From Lunularia cruciata (taxonomy: Eukaryota > Streptophyta > Marchantiopsida > Lunulariales > Lunulariaceae), in contig OX419761.1 in assembly GCA_948567375.1 (NCBI GenBank), positions 34,386,243 to 34,450,242 of the forward strand: 64,000 nt of DNA, in the 5' to 3' direction. A model generated the notes under the pieces. That model was not told the origin of the DNA. It made no database searches and saw nothing but the letters and a program-made list of their open reading frames with translations. Position 1 is the first letter of the stretch. Each line of letters opens with the position of its first letter. The translations under genes were made by a program, and so were the position numbers. Shown piece by piece: positions 1-10,754 of this stretch.

Positions 1-622
1 TCTTGCTCCCCCTCCCTCTCAGGTTCCTCATACTTCTACATTCTTGACCACTATATCCCAATCTCTCCAACAAGCCAAATCTCACCTCCTTGTTGCTCAG
101 AATCACCAAAAACAATATGCAGACCATCATCGTCGTGATCTCACCTTTGAAGTTGGTGATAAAGTCATGCTATCCTCTAGTAACCTCCCTCTCCCACTTG
201 ATACCCAAGTTCGTAAACTTGCTCCTAATTGGATAGGACCCTTTGATATCACCCACATTATCTCTCCTGTTGCTTATCGTCTTGCCTTACCTTGTCACAT
301 GCGTATCCATCCTATCTTTCATATTTCCAAGTTGAAACCCTTTGTTCGTAACCCTTCTTCCTTTTCCTCTTGAGTCCAACCTCCCCCTCTTCCTGTCCCT
401 ATCAATGATCATGAGGAGTACGAAGTTGACCGTATCCTTGCGCGTCGCCATATTCAACGAGGCCGTCACCAACATACAGAGTACAAGGTCCTTTGGAAAG
501 GGTATCCCCTTCATGATGCTACATGGGAACCTCTTTCTCACCTCCAAAATGCACAAATGGCCATCAAGGAATTCAAAGCTTCACTAGCGACGAGGACGTC
601 ACCAACTAGCGGCGGGGGAATA
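1..622 (+). pseudogene. Ty3/Gypsy chromovirus pol, 3' end (integrase tail plus chromodomain)
   Basis: The left edge of the window lies inside the pol gene of a Gypsy element. Positions 44-373 encode the integrase C-terminal module (FEVGDKVMLSSSNL, then KLAPNWIGPF and HPIFHISKLKPF), which follows the DDE core and binds DNA. A TGA at 371-373 stops the frame. Reading on in the same frame gives a complete chromodomain at about 410-570 (EYEVDRILARR, YKVLWKGYP, ATWEPLSHL), ending at a TGA just after 650. A chromodomain at the integrase C-terminus defines chromoviruses and is thought to steer integration to modified histones. Apart from the one stop, likely CGA to TGA, this part reads intact. The rest of the element is outside the window. 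The purine-rich stretch at about 611-620 next to the LTR is the expected polypurine tract. Confidence 0.88.
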
Positions 623-691
623 TGTAACAATATGGAGTTTAGTGACAAAGTTAGTTGAGCTTACGAAGTAGAGAATAAGACAAAATAGCCT

Positions 692-831
692 AGAATATTC
701 TAGAAGCTTCTAACTAGCTTAGCTTGCACGCCAAGTAGGCGGCTTCTAGAAGGAAGCTTCTTGAGAAGCTTCCTAGTTAACTTGGCTTGCACTCCAAGAA
801 AGCGGCTCAAGGAAGCTTCTTGAGAAGCTTC
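692..831 (+). promoter_or_regulatory. Heat-shock-element-like array in LTR U3
   Basis: Positions 692-711 form four perfect alternating units of the HSF-binding consensus (nGAAn nTTCn nGAAn nTTCn, as aGAAtaTTCtaGAAgcTTCt). Further GAAnnTTC dimers occur at 753-760, 765-772, 812-819 and 824-831, and a TTCnnGAA at 744-751. The cluster ends about 20 bp before the TATA box at 851. Heat-activated plant retrotransposons such as Arabidopsis ONSEN use this arrangement. That this LTR responds to heat is inference. Confidence 0.6.
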
Positions 832-850
832 AAGGGACTTGTATGATACC

Positions 851-857
851 TATAAAT
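851..857 (+). promoter_or_regulatory. TATA box of the LTR promoter
   Basis: TATAAAT, conserved in the related solo LTR (on the - strand, near 62674-62684 in + coordinates). It lies about 100 bp before the LTR end, so transcription would start inside the LTR. Confidence 0.55.
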
Positions 858-962
858 ACCAAGGCCGAAGCTCATGCTAGGCATTCGGAGTTTTCCCTCA
901 TTCAAGTGTCCCAATGTGAATTTCCATTCTCCTATTTCTCTCCTCGGTTTTGGTCTTTTACA

Positions 963-3900
963 TACATCCTTGTAGGATCTTCTTATATGCCATTGGGAAT
1001 GGGAATGTATGTGGTGATATAGTCCAATGTGGATCCATTGACCCATAGTTAGACGGCTTGATGATACCATGGAGCACATCAGACTAGCATGCCTTTCCTT
1101 ACTTCCATCCCTTCCTCTCAAGATACAACATAAGTTGCTTTTTTTATTATGTGGTATTATATTATGACCACTTGTTAAATTTTGTATTTTTTGTTTTATA
1201 TCATGATCACTTCTTCATTTTGGTGCCACATTTGTATAATTGTTTATATTTATATAATAATAAGATTACTTGTCCACTTCTATCCATATTTTCCACTTCT
1301 CTTGTACATATATGGTGATATGATGACTTGTTCATCTTATATTGGTCAAACAAATTTTCCATTGTATATTTTATATTGGTCATATGATAAGATAACCTGT
1401 CTATATAATAATTACTATGAATTATGCAAACTGATTTGGGGTCTTGATATATTCCTCTACCTTCTAAGAATAAGAATGGCCTTGAAGTATAAAAAGTTTA
1501 GAAACACTAAACCTTAAAGTATAGCAACACATATATCAAAAACACTAAGTATAGAAACACTTTACATAAACACTTTACATTAAAGTATAGAAACAATAAA
1601 ACCTTAAACACACAACCTTACAAGGTAAAGCATGATGAGTTTATTAATATTTGAAGATTTATGACTAGAGGTTTTAACCCTCTGAAAGCTTTTGAATCTA
1701 AGTGTGATGAATGATTCATACATCTTGCTCCATGCACTTTGTGGGCAAACCCACACAACTCATGAGTGACCCCAAGCCACATTTGTGGATGTAGGAAAGC
1801 CCACTTTCCACACAAGTGACTCCACACAAGTGACTCCACACAAGTGACTCCACACAAGTGACTCCACACAATCTTGCTTTCAAACAAACAAAAGTGAATC
1901 CAAAATGCGAGCAAGCAAACCCATCATTTTACAATAAAACCAAGGCTCTTTGATCAAGAAAATCCATCAAATCCATTCAATATTCAATTCCAAATAAAAA
2001 TTCAATATCCAATTCCAAACATTCTAAACTAGAAATTGCCAAAAGCAAGAAAATGCATCATTTACAAACTTTGTAATGTTTACAAAAATGAGGAGTAATG
2101 TTTACAAAAATGAATCAATGACGGAATTGAATCCATGGTATTTTGGGTGATTTTGCTCCTCCTTTTAAAATGAGTTTTATCTATTCCATCAAATTTGAAG
2201 AAGCAAGCCTACTCATAAGGTTCTTGGTTTCTAGGATTGTTTACCAACTTTGGCTAATTCTAAAGTTAGTTGGTATTGATGCTTGGTTTTTATGATCCTC
2301 TCCTTAAATTTAAATTTCTCAACTTTTGATCTTGCCTTAACCTCTACCTTTACCTTGATTTTTCTATTTTAGTGGCTTTGGGAGCATCAATCTGAGTTGA
2401 CATGCACTTCCCTCTTACTTCCATCAATTTAGTCCTCAATTTGGCATGGTTAGATATATCTTGAGCAAAAGTATTTAGTGTTGTGCAATTCTTTGGGGTT
2501 TTTTTTATAACCTCTTCCTTTTGGACAATTTTCTCGTATGCTCATCCAAGGTATCTACTCCATCCTTTTCACCTTTCTTTCTTGCTCCTACTTCTAAAGG
2601 CATATCTTCCATTTTTGTAGGCATATCCTTTTGTCGCTCCTAAACCTTCATCTTCATAAGTTATGAATGGCTCATTTGGTGCATATTGATATTGGCCCCA
2701 TGCAAACTCAAATGTACTCTCCTCTTAGGTACTTGGAATGCCTGTTGATGATAATATTGATCCATGGAGATCAAAAGCTTGTGAAATCTTGATAGAAGAG
2801 TATCTCCTCAAGATATACCCTCCTTGGCCAATGAAAATCAATGCATTGCATTCTCATCATCCACCCCATCTAGAGAGATTCAATTCACTCCCCATCCCCA
2901 AATTTACAAGGGCAGGGGGAGATGTATTAGCTCTACTCCCAACCAACGCATCCCTCCTCAAGTAATAAGAACACATATTATTTAGTTTATCCTTGACTAT
3001 TGATACATGTTTGATCTCCTTTTCAATGAGTCCCATGCTAGTGGATTTGTCCTTCTAGTTTTGTAAGACTTCAAAAACCTAGCCCATCTCTTCATCAACT
3101 TTGATCTTGTCATCGACGATGGAAATCCATTATCAAATCTCACCAAAAAAGTTGCCATCTAATTGTCTAATTGAATGTTGTATTCTTCTAGATGGCTTTC
3201 TTGCTAGTGCACCCATAGACTTGTTTAAAGTGATTGGGATCTTCTTGATAATCCAAAATTTGGCTATAGTGATAGGATACCATTATGAAATTTTCATCCT
3301 CTCCTTCCTTTTTACTCTTGCTCAAATTAGAAATAGTAAGTGCAAGGCACTTTGCTTTACTCATTGGAGTGACAAGAGGCACTCCTTTTCTCGCAAGAGC
3401 TATAGATGATCCTAATGTTATAGAGCAAACCATTTTCAAAAGTTCTACAAATCTAGATGTGGGAATGCAACTACCAATGTGTGCAAGATTGGAGATGAGC
3501 TTTGAATGGTGGATACAAACAAGAGAATTGGGATGTATGTATGATTGAGCTAGTTGCTTACTCATATCTACATGATAAGCAAATTCCATATTCACTACTA
3601 GGTCAAATTTCCAAGGGTGAATGCTCAAAGTCGGTGCAACATGAATGTTTTCACACATGTATAACCTCCCACCCTCCATCTTGGCACCTGCTCAATAATC
3701 AATCAAATTTGAATTTGGAGAGCTACGATCTTCCCAAATTGAATTCAAAGAGCTTTGATTATATTCTTCCTGTCATATTTTGAATTCACCTTCGCCGCCT
3801 CCTGATTTTCTTTCATTATTATACTTTAATTTCTGCCTATGAGTGTTTGGATCCCAATTGATTTGATTGAAATCTTACCGTGAGTGTTTGAATCCAATCT

Positions 3901-4400
3901 ATGACATGGGATTTTTCTATTTCAACGGTGACATGTGACATACCTAGATAGGTTTTAATTAATACACTTTACTACACACTCTTGCACTAAACCTCCGGAA
4001 GCCATATTTCAACCCGAAGTCCCAATTATGAACCTCCCGTTATGGCCTTCGATAACACTCTACTAAACTTTACCTCCCAATTCATTTTTGCATGACTTTT
4101 TGGTTACAGGGTCTTGCTGGAGAATTTACAACACATGTCCCGTCCCTTACCTTTCAGAACTGAAACCCCCTAGTAAAACGACTAGGACTAGGACCACATT
4201 AAGACAACCACAACCCGTCAGAGATGGTACGATAATGCAGCCTTAATCAGATTGGTGACTAAACATGAGATAAATAGAATAAACATTGGACAACGAAGGT
4301 ATCTACACAACCATAATAGAGGCAGATTACTGTATACTAAACAAGGTTACCATTCACGCATAATCTGGAGAGGTTGAAGTGAAGTCAACATGGAGACTCT
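963..4400. other. AT-rich region without a recognisable gene
   Basis: I found no convincing gene here. The longest open frame is 3188-3679 on the - strand (163 codons), with no motif I recognise. A - strand frame around 2590-2740 reads about 50 residues without a stop and could be a decayed gag-like fragment, but I cannot show it. The sequence has the base composition of old repeats. A 14-bp minisatellite lies at 1814-1869. Confidence 0.5.
1814..1869. repeat. 14-bp tandem repeat, four copies
   Basis: The unit AAGTGACTCCACAC is repeated four times head to tail without mismatch. No function is apparent. Confidence 0.9.
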
Positions 4401-7400
4401 TGGAGCACAGCGTAAAGGACAATACTTATGGGTTCCCAAAGGGCCAAAGATTCGATGAAGGTTTCAAAGGATCGAGCCAGCCAGACAGCCAGAGAGAAGA
4501 AGTTGGAGGATATTCAAGGCCCTGATTGCTGCAGTGGCGAGCGGCAGCGACGATGATGGTGGCGCCAAATACATCACCCTTGCGGAACCTGTAGGCGATA
4601 GATAGATCGATGAGATGCACGATGAGAATGCACCGACGCCGACGGACGTAGACGGTGTCTCTCTTACCGTCCATCCTTCCTCCCTACCGAGCCTGGTCCA
4701 AGATAGCATCCGATATTCTTTTGTGGTGGATGGGTTGGGTTGGGTTAGGTTCGGAGATTTAGCTAACCGGACCCGCCACCGCCGTTGGCTCTTCGCCGTT
4801 GTCCACATTCATAAAAATTTACCTGATCAGACCAGTAACCTGCAAAGAAAGTACAAAATGCCACCGTGCCGGTTGCATTGCATTAAATCTGAAAACCCGG
4901 AACAAGAGAAACGCGTTACCACAGATAGTGTGTATGGTTGTACTCAAGGCGTGAGCGTTGGTCTCGCGCTTGGCTTAAAGAAGTTACCAGCTGCCTGGAG
5001 TCTGATCGACCGACTGGGTCCGGTTACCGAAAATTGACACACATGATAGCAAAGGATACGATGAAGTTGGAATGGGTGGGGCTTTCAACATCGGCGGGGA
5101 TGTAGCATCGGTTCACGATACCGTACCCCGGTCGGGATTGAGTTGAATTAACTCGAGTTACACTGAGGTTGGAGCACGCGACGCAAGCTGGCATGTGGCA
5201 GGGCGGGCATGATGGTCATGGCAGAGAGACCGGGAGATGGATATTGCCGCTGCCTGGCCGCCTGCGATCTTATAGTTTACTCCCGGTGTTGACGTGGTGA
5301 TGGTGGTGTTCCGGTCCGTTTTTTCTCCTCTGCTGCAGTTGCCTCGGGTGGAAGGAAGAACACAAGCAAGTTGGAGGAGCCGACGTGATTGGGGGACGAA
5401 AGAAAGGAAAGGATGACGAAGAAATTTGGAGTGGAGGAGCGGACGTCTGGGTGATCGACGAAGACAAATCTTCTGCTTGACAGCGTGCTGGCTTGCCGGC
5501 ATAGGAAAGGATGGAAGGTCAGCGAGCTGGTCCGCCGAGATAGCCACAAAGGTAGGGGTTAATTTGCTGGATTCGTCGATTACAGACAGACAGCGAGAGA
5601 GAGAAAGAGATGCACAGTGGTGTGTGTGGTATTGACGAAGGTGCTGTGCTGATGTATGTTGATGTGCAGGAAAGTCGGGACGGAGATAGGTGGACGGATT
5701 GTGAGCGAGTTTTAACGATGAGATCAAGAGTGTGATGATGATGACAATGACCTGAGCCGAACGGGAGGAAGAAGGAGAAGGAGGTTGGGAACTTGGAAAG
5801 GAAGGGAAGAAGGGGAAGAGAGAGTTCGAGAGCCGGCGGAGGAAGAAAGAGGGGACGGCAGGGACGCACCCGCACTGGGGAGGAGCTGTAGCAGAAGCCA
5901 CGCGGCGGGGAAAGATTGTTCAAGCTTGAGGTCCGCCATAGCCAGCCAGAGTTCTCGCTGGCTTGGGACTAGCAACTCGGGCCCCTCCGCCGTTGATGTT
6001 TGACAAACAAACCCAGGGTAGAGTGGGAGCAGGTTGCCATTCACCCGTGCTCTCTCTCACGTCCCAGACGCTGGTGAGGGAGGGAGCGAGTGAGAGCAAG
6101 GCTTGGTGGCGCACTTGACGAGGTCTAAGTTTCTTCTATCTGATCTCATGTCTCGCCCCTCTCTTCTTCTCCCCTGCCCTGACCGACCCGCCACCGAGGT
6201 TCTCTTGTCACGCCAGTGGCTCTCACAGGAAGCGTTTATGTTTCTTTTTCTCTTTCTATCTGCGAGTGCTAGAGGATGAAGGTGAAGAAGGCGTAGGGCG
6301 AGGACGAAACTAGCAGGACATTAGAGGAGTGAGTGAGGAAAGAGGGAAGGGAGAGAGATAGAGGAGCAGGGAGGAACGGAGAGGACAGTAACGGAGTTTT
6401 GGAATTCGTAGTTGTTTGATGTCCCTGGCCGGAGCAAGAGAGTTCATCGAGGTTTTGAACAATAGACATGTGCGATTTCTTGACTTGCCTGGCCTCGTCG
6501 AACAAAACCTGTTTGTGGTGGCCGTGTGTTTCATGTGCTCTGCAGATGGAAGTATTCTTGATGTGTGCCTGCTCTAGAGCAGGAATCAAGGTCTTGTTTT
6601 GTTTATAGCCTCCGCTCTATCCTCTGCCTACTCCATGTGTGCATCCACCCGCTCCTCCTTTCTGTTGGAATATTGCGACCTAGGATCTTCACGCTCCAGC
6701 ACGAACGCTTAGAAACTGCTCCTCGTTCTCTCCGTCCGTATTCAGATGCTGGATTGTCCTTCCCCATCTGATCTCGCATGCCATTTTTCATTATATGCAT
6801 GTCGCCTTCTAGCTTATAATGTCTATGTTCGTTGTTTAAGTCATGGTTCTCAAGGTAGCCCACTCGAGTATGTATTTGTCTCGGTTCTTTTCCAAGCCTT
6901 CTTGCACATGATCATTGCGCATCTACATTGTGTTGGTTCAATGATGGTAAATGCATGTAAGCTGATGAGAGTGTTTCTTACAGGCGATAGGAAGCATGAT
7001 GCAGCATGCGTTTTAAGGCGTCGTATGAGGAACAGAACTTCTGCTCTGGATGGTTAGGACCTTCTTTCACAGGGCAGTGATGGCGAATCAGTGTGTTGCT
7101 AGTATGTACGCTTCAAGGCATTCCGGACTAGATTATTGGCTCTTCGCTTCCTCGGAGAAACAAAATCTGTGGAGGGGTATTTTACTTTAGTACGGAACTT
7201 GCACGAGTTGGACACTACCTCAGCTTCTTCTTGTTGATGGCCTTGTGACACTGGCTTTCTGTGGAGGAAGCATTGGTGCAAGGGGTAGAAAGTGGGAAGT
7301 TTTCAGAGGATCTTCATGCACTGCAGGACACCCAACATGCGGGGGACATGATTCGCGCACAGGCGGTGGTGACCTAAACAGCAGGATACAGGTAGTTTAG

Positions 7401-7454
7401 GGACAAGAGTTACGATTGGCACTTTTCGGGTGACGGTGCCATCTATTAGGAGAG
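4400..7454. other. GC-richer upstream region of the acyltransferase gene
   Basis: Base composition rises towards that of the genes. From about 5550 to 6110 the + strand is strongly purine-rich (GAGAGA, GGAAGGAAG). From about 6120 it switches to pyrimidine-rich, as in many plant promoter and 5' UTR regions. Open frames on the - strand at 5158-5901 and nearby are low-complexity Ser/Pro/Leu strings that match nothing I know. The 5' UTR and promoter of the gene at 7455 probably lie in the right half, but I cannot place a start site. I see no other gene. Confidence 0.4.
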
Positions 7455-10400
7455 ATGGCTATAAATTCTGCGGGCTGGGGTGGTGACGATAAGAAACAGC
7501 CTCAAAAGACGGTTATGGCAAAACGTGTCTATCAAGTGTGGAAAGGCAGCAATGTAATTATCTTTGCTCTTCCTGGAAGCAGGATACTCTTCCTGTCTTC
7601 CCTGTCACACTGCTCTGAAACTGCTCGTTATCCAGATCTCCGGGCTGGATCTCCGATTGAGAACAAGACTAGAGCTTAGCTTCTTATAGAGTTGAGTGTA
7701 TTGTGCTGAGTCCTTGGTTGCGTCCTGTGGGAGTGGCTTCGTCTGTTTTTTTGTGCTTGTGCCTACCTTCGTCTTCTGCATCGAGACTTTCTCACACCAA
7801 CACATCCCGAAGTTCAGTATCTATATCATCCCCGAGTATCTCTCTTTGGGATGCACTCCACTTTCATGTCAGTTCAGGGCCCTCCTATCCCATTTGGTCC
7901 CGTCCCCGTTCAAAATGCATCGTTGTAATCGTCTGCAAGATACATCTAGAGGCATTTAGTTGCTCGGCTATCTTACAGTTCATTTTCTTGCAAAGCATAC
8001 CTGGAGTAGGTAGTACCTAAGCTGGAAACGATTGCAGAGTTTATGGCCCTTGTTGTGTTCCCTTAAATAGTACTTCTGAGAAAAGTAGTGCAAATTTTGT
8101 TGCTTTTAGCAGGCAAAACTTGTGAAGGTATCACCGTTTTGTTCTTAGTCAAGGCTGGAGCATTTTCTCCTTATCTTTTGGCAGGGGCCCAGTTCTTCCA
8201 GATTAGCATGCATTGCATCACTGCGACTAAATCTTGCGTTGAGGGATGTCGAGGAACTAATGAGAAACATTATGGTGTATGACGGCAAACTGTAGGGCCC
8301 CAGATTGTATGGGAAGTGCAAGCCTAAGTTCTATCTTTGCCAGGTTCTGACTCTAGTGTGGATGCATGTTTCTTCTTGCAGAGGTTCTTTCTTTGTGGGA
8401 GGTTAATATTCGGACCAGACGTCCGGTCCTTGGTGGTGACCGTGTTTCTTATTGTGGTTCCAGCGGTGATCTTTTGTGTTTTTGTTGCTCGCAAGCTGAT
8501 AGACAAGTTTGAAAACCACAGTGGTGTGGCTATTCTTGTTGCTGCTGTAGTATTTACTTCTATTGTAAGTTTGACCCCCCTTTCTACTTTTGCTGAATAG
8601 CCTTTCAGTTGATTTAAAAGTTTGGTATGGACTTTTAGTCATGGAGTTATCTAAATTTTAGGCTGACTGGATTGTTGACCTCTGGCTGAACCTAAACTTG
8701 GAAGCCAATCTGGATAATGATGGGACCTTTGGATATTTAGGGTTCTGGTTGTAGAGTCGATGGTCGTCATCTCCTCTCTCAAATGTCATAGGCTGGAGGG
8801 TCGAAGTTCTTTGCTTTTGCACTCGATAAAGAGGCCGTGTCTTCGTATTCCTGTGATCCGCCCTTACTTTTCTCATTCGCTGGCACTCGGTCACGAACTT
8901 GGTTGAACTTGGCAGGTGTTGGTTCTTCTGCTTCTTACCTCAGGCAGAGATCCCGGTATCATTCCTCGAAACGCCCATCCACCAGAACCAGATGAAGAGT
9001 ATGATGCCGCAAATTCACCCGCTGGATGGGCTGGAGGACAAACACCACCGTTACGGCTGCCACGAACGAAAGATGTGATAGTCAACGGTGTGGCAGTGAA
9101 GACGAAGTACTGCGAGACGTGCATGCTTTATCGACCTCCAAGATGTTCACATTGCTCTATTTGCAACAACTGTGTGGAGCGCTTTGATCACCACTGTCCT
9201 TGGGTGGGACAGTGTATTGGACAAGTAAGGCCTTCAGCGATAGAAGCCATTGGGGAACCTGCCATAACTTATGTAGCGCTTGCGAAGAAACTGTGTGCTT
9301 TTCGAAGTTTTGTGTCGAGCTTAGCCATAGACCTAAATGAAGTTGGACGCATGAGAAATATGACTTTCGCTCTCTGGTACCATGATCTAGGGTTAGAGTC
9401 GGGAGTCAGTCTAGTCAGATGTTGGAAAAAAACCGGGTTGTCTACAACGGGTTCCGTAATCCATTGCAAAATGTCATCTGGGGTTGTGTGGAAAGCTATT
9501 CATTGTAAGGAATTTAAACTCAGTGGTGTCCATGTTTTAATGCAGCGAAACTATCGTTTCTTCTTCATGTTCGTATCGTTTACGACCATGCTTTGCATAT
9601 ACGTGTTCGCAATGTGTGGAGTGTACATCAAATTCCTCATGGATGACGGTCCTCATTCTCGGACCGTGTGGAAGGCTTTGTCGAAATCTCCGGCATCAGT
9701 TGTGCTGATGGTGTATACCTTCATTGCTGTCTGGTTTGTGGGTGGACTTACGTTGTTTCACCTCTATCTTATAAGTACCAACCAGGTAAGTTGGCTGACT
9801 TCCCATTTTTGTTTACAAATATCCTCAGCCTTTCTGTGGGTCCGGAACTTTGGTCCGAGATTGCGATTTACAGCCAATTCTAGTACGTCTTTGGGCAACT
9901 ATACCCATGTTTTAACCGTGTGTAACATCTTCGGCACTGATACTTCACTTCAATTAATCATACATGTTTTATATTACGGTTCTGCAGACTACCTACGAGA
10001 ATTTCCGGTACCGGTACGACAATAAAGTGAATCCTTACAACCAAGGAGTGATGAACAACTTTCGGGAGATCTTTTGTACCAGGGTTGTTCCATCTAAGAA
10101 CAAGTTTCGTGCAAGAGTGCAACAGGACTCGCAAGGTCAGAATATTATGAACCTTCCATCTGGAGACAGTGCAGACATGCATGGCTCCAGTGTCTCAAAG
10201 GGTGGAGGTGACCTGGAAATGGGATCGAAGGCAAACTGGCAAATAGGTGGAGAACATGGGATTGGTCCTGAAACTGCGGAGGACTTACATGCTCGAATAA
10301 GCACAGGAAGCGAGCTGGGACTGGAAAGCAAAGACGGGTTTGACGAAAACTTCCCTCTGGACCGGAACTTGGCAGGCGACGGTGAAACTAGGGCAACACA

Positions 10401-10533
10401 TCCTAGGCGGTCTAGCTGGGGCCGGAAAAGTGGAAGTTGGGAAATTACTCCCGATATTCTGGCCTTGGCACAAGGTGCTGGTGCGGAAGGGAGTCGAGTG
10501 AACGGGGATAGTACTCCTCCAGGCAACAGATAA
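7455..10533 (+). CDS. DHHC-type protein S-acyltransferase (palmitoyltransferase), five exons
   Basis: This enzyme palmitoylates cysteines of membrane proteins and itself sits in Golgi, plasma or vacuolar membranes. Exons: 7455-7553, 8382-8564, 8916-9224, 9546-9785, 9988-10533; all introns are GT-AG and phase 0. The joined product has 458 residues, a usual length for plant PATs. It starts with [10 protein letters not shown], then [11 protein letters not shown] as in the Arabidopsis PAT family. Four hydrophobic segments fall at about 49-70, 82-104, 201-224 and 246-272. The Cys-rich domain is at 160-194, with catalytic DHHC at 185-188 in [16 protein letters not shown] motif opens exon 5 at 278. 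The tail carries the plant motif [10 protein letters not shown]. An alternative start is Met-21 (7515), nearer the family's usual N-terminus. Introns read through as short open frames, but splice sites and homology are unambiguous. All key residues are present, so it looks functional. Confidence 0.95.
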
Positions 10534-10668
10534 GAATGCGACTTGCCCAGGTTTTTACAAGTGTGTCTCTGTCTTCCACGCTAGACCTTATTGCGTCTAC
10601 GTGAAAGAATGGGCCAATATTTAATTTCATTTGAGGCTTGCTAGCAGGCTAAGGAAGCGTATACTATG

Positions 10669-10671
<3 letters not shown>

Positions 10672-10750
<79 letters not shown>
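10672..10750 (+). repeat. (AG)n microsatellite in the acyltransferase 3' region
   Basis: Seventy-nine uninterrupted bases of AG repeat begin about 140 bp after the stop codon at 10531-10533, probably inside the 3' UTR. The length suggests it is polymorphic. Confidence 0.95.

Positions 10751-10754
<4 letters not shown>

Larger units (their letters stand above)
623..962 (+). repeat. 3' LTR of the chromovirus (340 bp)
   Basis: The LTR starts TGTAACAATA directly after the polypurine tract and ends CTTTTACA. Both ends were fixed by comparison with a solo LTR of the same family on the - strand at 62569-62993, which has clean 5-bp target duplications. The U3 part is packed with GAAGCTTC-type palindromes, and a TATA box (TATAAAT, 851-857) follows. 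It is shorter than the solo copy, which has extra palindromic units. Sequence right of 962 has no counterpart in the solo copy and is flanking DNA. Confidence 0.85.

Noticed and set aside
1799-1870. Short direct repeats, considered as a CRISPR-like array
   Set aside because: The 14-bp units have no spacers; it is a minisatellite in a eukaryotic genome.
4733-4752. GGGTTGGGTTGGGTTAGG, telomere-like
   Set aside because: The unit is GGGTT, not the plant TTTAGGG repeat, and there are only about three units.
5158-6114. Several overlapping - strand open frames up to 247 codons
   Set aside because: They are low-complexity Ser/Pro/Leu strings opposite a purine-rich stretch, with no known motif and competing frames of similar length.
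9269-9469. Open frames running through the third intron of the acyltransferase gene
   Set aside because: GT-AG sites at 9225 and 9544 and the family sequence on both sides show that it is an intron.
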